Source: Cerrena zonata (Eukaryota; Basidiomycota; Agaricomycetes; Polyporales; Cerrenaceae). Taken from it: a stretch of 64,000 nucleotides of DNA. The position numbers were made by a program, and so were the translations under genes. Each line of letters begins with the position of its first letter. Position 1 is the first letter of the stretch. This document shows, piece by piece, positions 12,676 to 22,964 of the stretch. The notes below the pieces were generated by a model. It made no database searches. It had not been told where the DNA came from and was given only the letters and a program-made list of their open reading frames with translations. The stretch lies in assembly GCA_038087015.1 (NCBI GenBank), contig JASBNA010000007.1, positions 558,001-622,000 on the forward strand. Reading direction: 5' to 3'.

Positions 12676-14406
12676 TGGAACTACTGAAGATGATACGAGT
12701 AAATTTTTATCTATGAGTTTGATACTTCCCGAACTCATTGATCACAACATTGACATAGATGTGACCTTCAAGCTCCGTGTCACTCCCCTTTTCTTGTTTT
12801 TCTTTGTCAGGATTCCATTCGTCAGAAATCTTATGATATCATTATTCTTATCTCGTATTGTAATTATTGATTGTATTCAAGGGTTCTGGAATCTCTCGGA
12901 TAATCGTACAATCTCTCGAGGAATGTGGTAGACTTTCATGGTCGAAATAAAATGCATTTAAGTTGTAAATATTTGTGCTCACTCGTTATCATGATGAACC
13001 AAGGCTCATCCCGACGCGTCACAGCAGGTCACGGCTGTCGTGACTGACAATTCAAACACTACAAGTCTACAACAGCCTGAGAATATACAGTAGCCGAGTC
13101 GAGGCCCTGGTCGTGATAACGGGTTATCCTGTTCTTTCTCAGCTTCAATAACTAACCCTTTCGTCCCACCGGCATCTCACTGTGGCCAGCCGGTATGGGG
13201 GTGTACTGATTATTGATACAATGACATTCGACGTTTCATAAGTTGGTGTTCATTGCAGAGGCTAGGGTCATTCGTCAAGAATTTTACTAATCCACACCAG
13301 CAGCGTTATCGCACTGTGCTGGTGGGAGCTGTAGATTTTACTGATTTCTCTCTGATCATAAACCTTTGGCATTTGGGGAAAAGGTATGTGGTCGTACCGC
13401 CGCCGTCGCTATACATGTAAAATTCCGCTACTGACCTTATTCGTAAGGTTTTGTTGTAGGATCAATGCCGTTACCCAACCATTTCCGATCCCACCCATGA
13501 CGATATGATAACAGATGCACATATTCTGTATGCACCGGTGTAGAATGTGGAGACCTTACGCCACAGCGCAGGGCTGGGAACAAGTGTCAGCAAGGGACCC
13601 AAACCGAAGGAAGTTCCGATTGGCTATTATGCACTGCGGGCTCCTATTGCCCTCATAAGAACTTCGGTCCAGACCGACTGGAGTTTGTCCAGATGCTTGT
13701 TGGTGCACCTCCTTAGGGAGTATGACTGCTTTTGGCCGGCCTTCCCCGTGGAGTATACGAAGAAGGCAAGATCTAACATGTCCCTCGGAATGGAACCCCT
13801 GCACAGCAAGAACTCATGATGAGACTAAGCTTGCTGATGTCGCAGTGCCTCTGTCCTCTTCCGCATTTGGTCGTGGAGATGAAACTTTCTATAGACCATA
13901 GGCTCTAGACTTGTCCCGGGGAAACAAGCTGTAGTTCAATATCCCAAAGAAATGGAAGCTATGAAGCTGCGCAGCGATGTTTCTTGTGAAATGGCCAACT
14001 CTCTACAACTGCATACACTGGAGACAGTAGACCATCAGCTAACCGCACTCAATGAGATTGACCAACATAAATATGTTGTTCCGGACTTTTCTGTCTTGTA
14101 ATCTTCAACCAGCCATACCTCATGGCATGGCTGACTTATGGGCCAATATGTGGCGGACCACCTGCCTTTTTCTGCGAAGGCCGATGTAAACGGTGGATTT
14201 GACTCTTTCAACTCTGTTTCAGGAGTGTAGCCACACTGCTAATATTGCAAACGGTCCGATACCCAATGGCAGCTTTTCAGCACAACATTGGGCTGGAAAT
14301 CTAGAAGGAAAGGCTATACTTTGACAGGCGTACTTGGGCGATGCTATGCTTTAACCGCTAGGGTTTAAATAGTGACCACATACTAACGACGTTTAACTAG
14401 CGAAAG
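12676..14406. other. Intergenic region with coding-like fragments
   Basis: No intact gene. Plus-strand stretches at about 13547-13910 and 13931-14101 stay open and read like protein (for example EWNPCTARTHDETKLADVAV and SLQLHTLETVDHQLTALNEI), but they are in different frames, have interrupting stops and no convincing splice pairs. They may be relics of a decayed gene; I could not name one. Confidence 0.4.
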
Positions 14407-14898
14407 ATGGGCTCCCCCAGCGCGAACAATGCTATTGTGGCCTTCGTACCTCCTGAAAGTTCTGACAATGTTCCCGATACATCGGACAGCGACAGCCCCG
14501 AGCGTCATCTTCCTATCGTGTTCATAGTGCTACCGGCCATCCTCCTTGGCTGTGAGCGTATCCTATCGTATAACATCATCTTATATTCATCAATATCCTC
14601 TTCTTCCACAGTATTATTCTTGACATTGATCGCAAGCGGCATAAAGCTCAGTGCAAGGTTCAGAAGATGGTCTTTGGCAACGGGTGTCTCCTATTTATGC
14701 CGTGGATCCCAGGAAAGACGGACGCGTGAAGAGCTTGTCTTACCTGTTTACACTCGACGTCGTCCTTCCCTCGATATCACACCCCCACCCCCCGCCTATC
14801 AGTCGTTATACCGTGATCGACCTACGTCTAGGGAAAGCCCGAGCGCTTTCGAACTTGCAGTTTTGGACCCTGACCGGGCCTTGACAGTCACTCACTAA
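14407..14898 (+). CDS. Small single-pass membrane protein with PPPPAY motif
   Basis: Unrecognised 143-residue protein. Exons 14407-14551 and 14612-14898 are separated by a 60-base intron (GTGAGCG...CTTCCACAG). The intron is a multiple of three and has no stop, so the unspliced frame is also open; splicing restores a continuous helix (IVFIVLPAILLG then LLFLTLIASGIKL), again at phase 1. The N-terminus (MGSPSANNAIVAFVPPESSD) is acidic and Ser-rich; the tail starts basic (KLSARFRRW) and is predicted cytosolic. It carries TPPPPAYQSLY, matching the PPxY consensus for WW domains. It differs in sequence from its neighbours apart from this plan. Function unknown; an adaptor for an Rsp5-like ligase is one possibility. 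Confidence 0.65.
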   Translation: MGSPSANNAIVAFVPPESSDNVPDTSDSDSPERHLPIVFIVLPAILLGCERILSYNIILYSSISSSSTVLFLTLIASGIKLSARFRRWSLATGVSYLCRGSQERRTREELVLPVYTRRRPSLDITPPPPAYQSLYRDRPTSRESPSAFELAVLDPDRALTVTH

Positions 14899-15786
14899 CA
14901 TGCGAACCTCTATCAGATAGCTTTAGTTCGTCTCATTCTTCGATTTTGGCATTGATTCATTGCTTACTATGACCCCTACTTAGGTTAACGACATGATAAT
15001 GACTGATACCTCTCATCGCGATACCCCTTAGTACCGTATCTTTACGCGACCGAAAGCGTAGTCTCTACACAGATGGAATAATGATTCAATTACAACAGAA
15101 ATCTCCAAAAATACTCCCAGAGCTTGCCACGATGTGGCCTGGTACCTTTCGGTGAATTCACGGGAAGAATTCGTGGCGGAAGAGTAAGTCTCACGGTACG
15201 CTCCTCCTGTATTTTTCCGCAAATCCAGAAAGATGTCCTCATCCTATGGCCAACGTCAAGTTGTCGGGAGCATATCCAGTACGTATTGCATTTCATACTG
15301 GAAGTGATCGTCGTATTGACGTCATCGTCCTAGCGAGCCTAAAAGCAAATCTAACTTCGAATCCATTACAATTCACCTCGATTGACATCACTGCAATCGA
15401 CATTTTCAGTTTACTTGGCAAGGTCACACACACAATACAACCCGTCCCGTCGAATCATTGGAAGTATCTACCCGTGCATGTACATGGGAAGGATGATGCG
15501 TACCGCAGGATACATGAATACAATCTACCTGTCACCCATCATTGGAGAGTCTGATCTATCCCATGTACGGGTTTCCTCATGCGTATCTTTATTAGATTGA
15601 CGGCACTAGAAGGTTCGCTTAGTCGTCGAAGCTCCTCCTGAGCGATGTACGTTCGATATACGTACTCCAAGCACCCCGCCTTAACTCCGAACATATACTC
15701 TCAGAGGTGAGAGCAGTTTCGATTCTCTTTTTACGCAAATCCGTCGTGCCAAAGCAAGGGCGTCATAGCTGTCAACGAAGGACGCC
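14899..15786. other. Intergenic region
   Basis: About 890 bases. A 102-codon plus frame at 15246-15554 starts with ATG (MANVKLSGAYPVR) but has no recognisable domain, membrane helix or partner exon; it is not called as a gene. Confidence 0.45.
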
Positions 15787-16716
15787 ATGGTAGCGATTCA
15801 CACCCGCGAGCCAGATACCCCTCTTGCAGTCAGCACGAAAATTGGAATGGTCCTAGGTGTCCGTAAGTCAAAGATGTCTCACCTACTCTAATATGTCAAG
15901 CTGACGACTGAAACCTATTACCTAGTGGGACTATTCACCCTCATTACTGCTTACCAGTTCATCCCCCGGACGAAGAAGAAACCACTTCCCCGGGGCCACG
16001 CTCTTTTCACTCCTCGTCCGAAACCTACACTCTTTCAACGTTTCCGCAGTTTCTGCTCCACATTCATTACAAAACTCAAACCCAAACCCAAACCTAAAGT
16101 TCCTGAGGGCATCGTTACCCCCGAGCGACGGAACCGAATGCGCTCTTTCTTACTCCCTGATGAACGCCAGCGGAAACGTGACCAAATCAAGGAAAAGTTC
16201 GCTACCAGCATGCGTTTGAAATTACCCTCTTCACCATCTCGCCCGAAATTCAACCTTAACTCTCCGCTCACCACTCCATTGCGCCCTAGCCGGCGGTATG
16301 CGGCATACGCACAACTGCGCGACGAGGATGGGGTAGTGAACACACCGACAACTCCGGCATCTGCAATGATGTCACCATGGTCGTCCAATGAGGAAGACTT
16401 TCCCCTCATAGACCCCTTCCGTAGTCCACTACGCAGTGGAAATCAGTTAGACACTCCGGCTCCCTTGCATCCCCTCATGCCGGTTTACGTACCGGAGACA
16501 CCTCTCCGCAGGATTGGTGGCGTCGCAGACCTCCCTCCAGTCCGCATCCAACACGGCTCGGACGATTTAACATCCGAGTCCCTAATAGACGTCGTCACGA
16601 TTATGATAAAGCAGCAGGATGAGTTCATGAAACCGGCTGCTAGTGCGGAGAATCCGTTCGTAATCGCAGAAGAGGACGAATGGGACTCAAGCACGGAGAG
16701 CGATTATAGTGCTTAA
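15787..16716 (+). CDS. Single-pass membrane protein with long basic/Ser-Pro tail
   Basis: Unrecognised 288-residue protein, the longest of the cluster. Exons 15787-15862 and 15926-16716 flank a 63-base intron (GTAAGTC...TTACCTAG) that cuts the helix at phase 1: KIGMVLGV before and LGLFTLITAYQFI after. The N-terminus has only about 19 residues before the helix (MVAIHTREPDTPLAVST). The tail is strongly basic at first (PRTKKKPLPRG, KLKPKPKPKV), then Ser/Thr/Pro-rich with repeated TP and SP sites, and ends acidic (EEDEWDSSTESDYSA). There is no PPxY, but DLPPVRIQ and many TP sites are present, so phosphorylation is plausible. The positive charge after the helix predicts a cytosolic tail. The short splice is strongly supported because the first exon otherwise has no continuation. 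Confidence 0.68.
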
Positions 16717-17102
16717 CTGATTATTTGTATTCTTATTGTTATATTTGTTGTATGAGTCCATAGACTTTCTTGAATCTAATACTGAGGTACTAGTGCAAGC
16801 ATTCAAGATGTATGCTCGAGGGTGGGATGTTTTATTTTATTTTGCAAAAGGTATGCTTGACGTCATTCCTGCCACTGAGTGAAGGAGAATATCTTGTCAT
16901 GTACTACACTTGGTAGCTATTTGGCGGTGCTCTCCTAGTAAGGGAGAACTGGTATACTATCGATGGAAACTTAATCGAAGGCTCATCCACATACGGCACG
17001 TATAGGTATACTTATCTTGGTTCAGTACAGCCTCTAAGGCTGGTACTAGGACAGACTACATAAATACTCAAACCACGGGTACACAAACCTCTTCCATCAT
17101 AA

Positions 17103-17687
17103 ACTCCTCACACCACAATAGTAGCCCTGGCAGAACACCACTTCACCTATTCTGGGCCCCTCTTCGAGCAACAAGACAAGGGGGGACCCTCGGGACCCCC
17201 CACTTTGGGGATTACGCCCAAAACCGTTGTTGGAATTGGCGTTACGGTGTGTAAGTACTCGAGTAGTCATGACGTATGACCGGGGCACGTTAAACTCATG
17301 TGTTACGCGCATGACTCCGTAGTGTTATTCCTCGGCTTCGTTGTAGCGTTGTGGTGTGTGGGTACTCATTATAAGAAACACCAAACTCTGAGAAGAGGTA
17401 GAGCACGATGTAAGTGTTCCTCAAGCTTTCGAAGATATGCGCTCTAAGACTCTCTTTCGGCGCATCAAGCGGCATCGTCGCCCCTGGGCTTGATAAACGG
17501 GATACGCCGTGGAACCCCCGCACAATACACCAATTATTTCAACAACGACAGTAGGAGCATCTTCGACCCAGTTCCTCCATACCCAGGTGGTCCGGTTCCC
17601 CCACCACCTCCCCCGGCATACCATCCACCTGGCAGAGTCGATAACAGTGAGTGGTTGGACTATCCCAATTATGGTTACCTGCCCTAA
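17103..17687 (+). CDS. Single-pass membrane protein with PPPPPPAY motif; start not found
   Basis: Unrecognised protein with three likely exons: 17103-17250, 17323-17409 and 17470-17687. The first intron (GTAAGTACTC...CTCCGTAG, 72 bases) splits the helix at phase 1: TVVGIGVTV before and LLFLGFVVALWCVG after. The second intron (GTAAGTGTT...ATCAAG, 60 bases) removes an in-frame TAA; a 39-base alternative ending CTAAG also keeps frame. The tail is basic after the helix (HYKKHQTLRRGRAR) and carries PYPGGPVPPPPPPAYHPPG, a PPxY motif within polyproline. The first exon is open from the stop at 17100 but has no ATG, so the gene may need another upstream exon, use a non-AUG start, or be decaying. The boundary at 17103 is simply the first codon after that stop. 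Confidence 0.5.
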
Positions 17688-18073
17688 CTTTGTCAAAGTA
17701 TCGTCCTGAATGCGCGTTTTGTAAGCTTTGGTGTATTGTGCTGGGGCTCAACGTCCTGTGCCCCCATGATAGAGAATGCTGCAGTTGTCTTTGTCTGTGC
17801 AACTGTATTTAGAGTCCAGAATTGAAACGCTTCTATGACTTGTTCTAGCAATCACTGCCAATATCGTCTGACCTACCATCACAGGTTTGAAGCTGAGCAA
17901 ACTACCCGCACATTCCGGATGCAAACACAGTCAAATACCAGGTAGGTTCTCCCGCATCGCACAGCCAATCAATGAGGAGCCTTCTGTCAGAAATCGAACG
18001 TCCCAATAAGTACAACGTAGCTGTGTGGCATTACAGTGCCTTGGGTGTATCTTGTTCAGGGTCGCGCTTCTAT

Positions 18074-20098
18074 TCATTGTAATTTACTCCACTTTTTGAC
18101 AGCAGCCGCAGCCTCATCTTGAACGATTGTCCACGCCTCATCGATGTGTTTCTTTGTCGTCCTTGCTGCGCCGACGGCAAACCGTACACAGAAAGTACCA
18201 TTAATCATAGTTTGGGTCAAGAGTATATCCGGTCGAGAGGAGAGACCAGCGTAAAAGGATCGGTTTAACTCGTTAAGTGAGTCACGCGACAGTGACCCAT
18301 CAGCTTGAGAGTCTGGGGTTTCGTGCAAGATGCGGAAGACGCTCAATGCAAACGACGGTTCGGTTACCAGCTCAAATGTAGGGGATGCTCGAACGAGAGA
18401 TGCAAAATACTCGTTCAGCTCGATGCCTTGGCGAATGTAGTTCTGGAAACCATGGATACCATAGCTCCTGAGGACGAACCAAATCTTCAGGGAACGGAAA
18501 CGCCGTCCTAGTGCAAGATGCCAATTACGATAATCGACCACTGTGCCTGTTTACACGTAGTTGATCTATCAGTATTATTTTACAATATCGGAATTACGCA
18601 CCTGCGTCGCCATGTTTAGATCTGAGGAATTCGGGAGTAATGTCAAGTGCATCCGTCAGGTACCTCCTGTCCTTGACCCAAAGTGTGGAACAGTCGAAGT
18701 TGACTAGTCCCCACTACAGGCCGAATGAGTAATAAAAATGACTACTGTCCAAAAACTCCACACCTTGTGGAAATTAGTACAAAATGAATCGGCATATTTG
18801 TTGATATTTTCGAGTTGCGCCTTTTCTCGGAACTCGGGACAAGCCAAGGTCACGCCTGCCCAAGCCGCGTCCACATGAATCCAGACGTCCGGATAATCCC
18901 TCACTATAGATTTGATTCAGTCTTGTTGGCAATTCAACGCCGCAATTTCCGGACTGACCAGCTTCTCCTATTTCACCCAATCGATCGACTGCGCCTGAAG
19001 AAGTAGTACCCACAGTGGCAACTAAAGATACTCATTCATACATAGGGATTGGCGGGAGAAGATGATAATTGGAGATTAAGTTAGAGTTAATTGAAGGAAC
19101 TAAAATGGTTGATTCCGCACTTATCATGAATGGATGCTTTCCACGTTCCTTATCTTCTTCTAAAGCTTGTCTTAATACTGAGCCCCGAAGAGCAAACTGG
19201 TCTTCCGCTTCCACTTCTAAAGCACGGCATTGGACGCCGAGAACTAAACCAGCCTTGACACCGAGCGAATGAGTTTGAGTGGTGGTATAGAAGACGAGGT
19301 CTTCTTGCTTGATTTCTGGATGTTTTCGGGTGTAGAGCGATCGAGCTGCTACAACGGCCACTAGTGCAGAATCTGATGCTGTTGTCTGGCCAATGAATCC
19401 GTATCAATCACCACGGAGAAGGAACCGATTTAGATGGACCACATACTTGAATCACACCACCACCAACCCCGGAGCTATTAAGGAAGTTGTTTTGCAAACC
19501 GAACATCTTTGCCGCCCAATCCATCACCACGGCCTCCAATTCTGTGGCTGCTGGGCTGCATGCCCACTGTAGGCGTATTAGTAGGCATCGAAACGAAAGA
19601 TCTGAATGCTTACATTGAATCCGGGGTTAGGGGCACTACTTATATAAAGATCAGCGATTACACCCTCGAACGTGCATGCAGTTGGGAAGAATGCAAAGAA
19701 CGAAGGATGTTGCCAATGTGTTACACCTAAACTTCGCGCTTAGTGGAAATCAACAAGTGTTCGACCGTATAATTTACCTGGGAGGATCAATTTCTGATAA
19801 TCATCTTGAATATCCTGAAAGTCTTCTCCTTGCTCAGGAGCACTATCTGCATTCTTCTGATCAACTTCGATGTGTGAAACAGGTATAGAACATTTACCTG
19901 GAAGTGCTTTACGCAAATACCCTGGCTGAACTTGTGAAACAACGGGTAGCTTTTCTAGCGAATAGTAGTAGTCACAGATTCTATCGATAGCCTGATACCC
20001 GGCTTTACGAAACCTGGAGCAAGATATCAATAGCTAGCTGCAGTTTATGTAGCTCCGATCTCGATGTAGATCAAAACTCACTCCTCGATGTCTAGCAT
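18074..20098 (-). CDS. Aromatic L-amino acid decarboxylase-like PLP enzyme
   Basis: Group II PLP-dependent decarboxylase (DDC/TyDC/TDC family), cytosolic. The start at 20098 gives MLDIEE, spliced to [35 protein letters not shown] follows. The PLP-stacking histidine is present ([15 protein letters not shown]), as is the PLP aspartate ([10 protein letters not shown]). The catalytic lysine is in SFCTNFHK, at an exon end spliced to [15 protein letters not shown], and [20 protein letters not shown] completes the core. The C-terminus ends KKWSKLQ. Roughly eight exons of usual family length, no frameshift seen. Odd point: the residue equivalent to human DDC Tyr332 reads Phe ([11 protein letters not shown]), the change that in plants marks aromatic acetaldehyde synthases. 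Substrate (Trp, Tyr, Phe or DOPA) cannot be told from sequence. It diverges from ALG11 across about 416 bases. Confidence 0.88.
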
Positions 20099-20514
20099 TG
20101 GTTAGATCTGGGTGGACGTCCTACTTCACTTTCCTTCACTTCTCTGTATCGATTCCGGTGACCGGAGAGAATAAGCGAGTGAAAGAGGGTGAGCTGAAGA
20201 TCAAGACTCTTCAGATCAATGGTAGATCAAGGTAGATCTCTCAGTGATCGCTGTCAAGGCCCTAGGGTTTGTTTATAGCTTCCACGGCGCACGCAGTAAA
20301 TCGTAATTTCCATATGGACGCATTTTCACCTCGATAACACATTAACCACAAGATTGAGATTGTCGATTTGGTAGACATGTTAGAAAAAAAACGAAAACAT
20401 AGTACGACTACCGAACAGTACCTGGAAGTACAGCAGTAAGAGAGGGAGCGCCAATAGTCGATCAAATACAGCAACTGCATCTTGTACCCGACCGTCATCA
20501 TCGACAGTGATGCA
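20099..20514. promoter_or_regulatory. Shared divergent promoter region, decarboxylase / ALG11
   Basis: 416 bases between the decarboxylase start (minus, 20098) and the ALG11 start (plus, 20515). It contains several AGATC-type hexamer repeats (around 20110 and 20200-20240) and GGTGACCGG at about 20156. Co-regulation is not implied by spacing alone. Confidence 0.4.
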
Positions 20515-22510
20515 ATGGCAATAGCTTCAGTCTTCACCTCATTTCTATGTGCCATTCTCGGAATCTGCTTTTACCAGGTGTATGAAATCCGAATATCAAA
20601 ACAAGCGAAGAAACGCGATGTCCTTAGGAGCTTGGGACACGACGTATTGAAACCAAAGAAACTAGTTGGATTCTTCCATCCATACTGGTGAGTAGCAAAA
20701 CCGGTTGTACTTCTTCTATGTTTTCGTATCTAATCTCACAAAGTATGTAAGCAACGCAGGAGGGGGTGGCGAACGTGTCCTTTGGACAGCCGTGGCGCTA
20801 GTACAACGCACAGAGCCTGACGTTGTGAGTGTCGTGTACAGCGGAGACATAGATGCATCCAAAGAGGAGATCATTCGGAAAGTAAAAGTATGTAATTTTC
20901 TCTCTAACTCTTTCAAAATCTAATGAGAAACTATTAGGCTCGGTTTGACATCGAACTTGCACCGGAGACGCTTCATTTCGTCTTCCTTCAATCAAGATAT
21001 GTTGTCGAAGATGCAGCATGGCCAAGATTCACTCTGCTCGGACAGAGTATTGGGTCTATGTACCTCGCTTGGGAAGCCATGTCGAAACTCGTTCCCGATT
21101 TATACATTGGTAAGTAAATTATGTCGGGCTGAATGCAACAATCAAGTTTGACCACATCCTCAGATACAATGGGATACGCATTCACCTTCCACGTGGTCAA
21201 ATACTTGGCCGGGGTGACAGTCGGTGCATACGTACATTACCCAACGATCAGCACGGATATGCTCGCTCGGGTGAAGTCTCGCAAGCAATGGCATACTAAT
21301 TCAGACGCAATATCAGCATCACCTCTACTCAGTAACTTGAAACTCATGTATGTACCTTGCGTTCTCTCCCTCCTTCTGTGTTTGCATGATTTATTGTCTA
21401 ATGAATTCAGATACTACCGCTTGTTCATGTATTATTATGCATTCTCGCTTCGACAGACATCGTTCATTATGGTCAACTCGTCATGGACCAAGAACCATAT
21501 CGACTCTATCCTCCAACACTCTGATTTGATCCTGGACGTCATACACCTGTTCACACCCTTGACCTTCCTCAGGTTATGGAATGCCGTTGCGTTCCCGAAG
21601 TCCGTAGTACCCCAAAGCGCCCGAATCGTCTATCCTCCTGTGATACAAGAGAAATGACCCAATACCCCCTAGAGGGTCGTGAACGGGTTATACTTAGCCT
21701 TGCACAATTCCGGTAGGTTTCCTTGATTTTTAACGTTCACTACCACTCAACTGGGAACTGTAGTCCCGAAAAGGATCATCCTGCGCAGCTTCGTGCTTTT
21801 CACAAATTGCTGGAGAAACACCCGGATTATGGCACTCCCGGTGATAAGCATGTCCGTTTAGTCCTTATTGGTGGTAGTCGGAACGCCGATGATGCTGCAC
21901 GATTAGAAGGTTTGAAATCGCTCGCAAAAGAATTGGGAATTGTGGTAAGATTTCCCCCCGGTCGTTGATGTACCACCCCGTAACCTTCGCATTAGGACCA
22001 TGTTGAGTTTATTGCCAATGCTCCATACCCGGAGATGTTGGCATGGTTATCGAAAGCTAGCATCGGCCTTAGCACAATGGTAGATGAGCACTTCGGCATC
22101 AACGTTGTCGAGTTTATGGTAAGACTACCACCGCAATCATATCCAAAATACCCACTCACCTTATCTCTTATCCTTGATATTATCTAGGCCGCCGGTCTCA
22201 TTCCAGTGACCCATGCCTCCGGTGGTCCCCTAAATGATATCGTTGTACCCTTCAACGGCAAACCGACAGGTAAGCGAACTTACTATGTCGTTCCGCCCAA
22301 TGTGACTTGACCTTTTTACGTGTGTGTCCAGGTTATCACGCCACGAACGCGGAGGCTTTTGCAGATGCATTCCACGAGATTTTGACACTGCCTCCTGATG
22401 AAGATCTGGCATTGCGTACGCGGGCAAGGACATGGGCGGTCCAACGCTTTTCAGAAGAGGAGTTTGAGAGGGGCTGGATGGCGAGCGGGTGGAAGACCTT
22501 GCTCTCTTGA
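20515..22510 (+). CDS. ALG11: ALG11 alpha-1,2-mannosyltransferase
   Basis: GDP-Man:Man3GlcNAc2-PP-dolichol alpha-1,2-mannosyltransferase (GT4 family). It adds the fourth and fifth mannoses to the lipid-linked N-glycan precursor on the cytosolic face of the ER. The start at 20515 gives [20 protein letters not shown], an N-terminal membrane anchor. The signature [17 protein letters not shown] is restored by splicing an intron of about 60 bases. Later exons give [78 protein letters not shown] and the GT4 EX7E motif [22 protein letters not shown] follows, and the protein ends with [12 protein letters not shown]. About eight exons; length normal; no disruptions seen. The donor-sugar and catalytic regions are complete, so it should be functional. 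Confidence 0.95.
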
Positions 22511-22964
22511 ATAGTATACCAGAGTTATTTTTGAGTCTTCGGCTTCTATCCCTCTCACAGTACTATCGTCTTATCCCTCTTAGTATGATCTACCCCCTAG
22601 TAGAATCGAATTACACCGCCTCTATGGTGTCACAGGTATGTATCATCTAGAGTCTCTGGTAACTTGAATGCCCTATGTGATAAACAGGTGAGTAACCGGA
22701 CCTTCTGTGGCGATGTCAATGAATTGCCCAGAACGCTAGTTTCTTCGCCAATGGTGGCACTGACTATGGGTATGATGGCCGGAACTGAATTTACCCCAAT
22801 CTAGCAATGTATATCCCGAGATACACTGTGATAGCAGGATTACGTGTAAGGTTGTGAGGAGGATAGGAAGGTTTGTATTCATAAGCCAACTTACACTATG
22901 GTACAACGACTGCTCTAAATATTCGACGCATGGAGTTCCTAGGTATGTGCCCCGTTGCCTGGAT

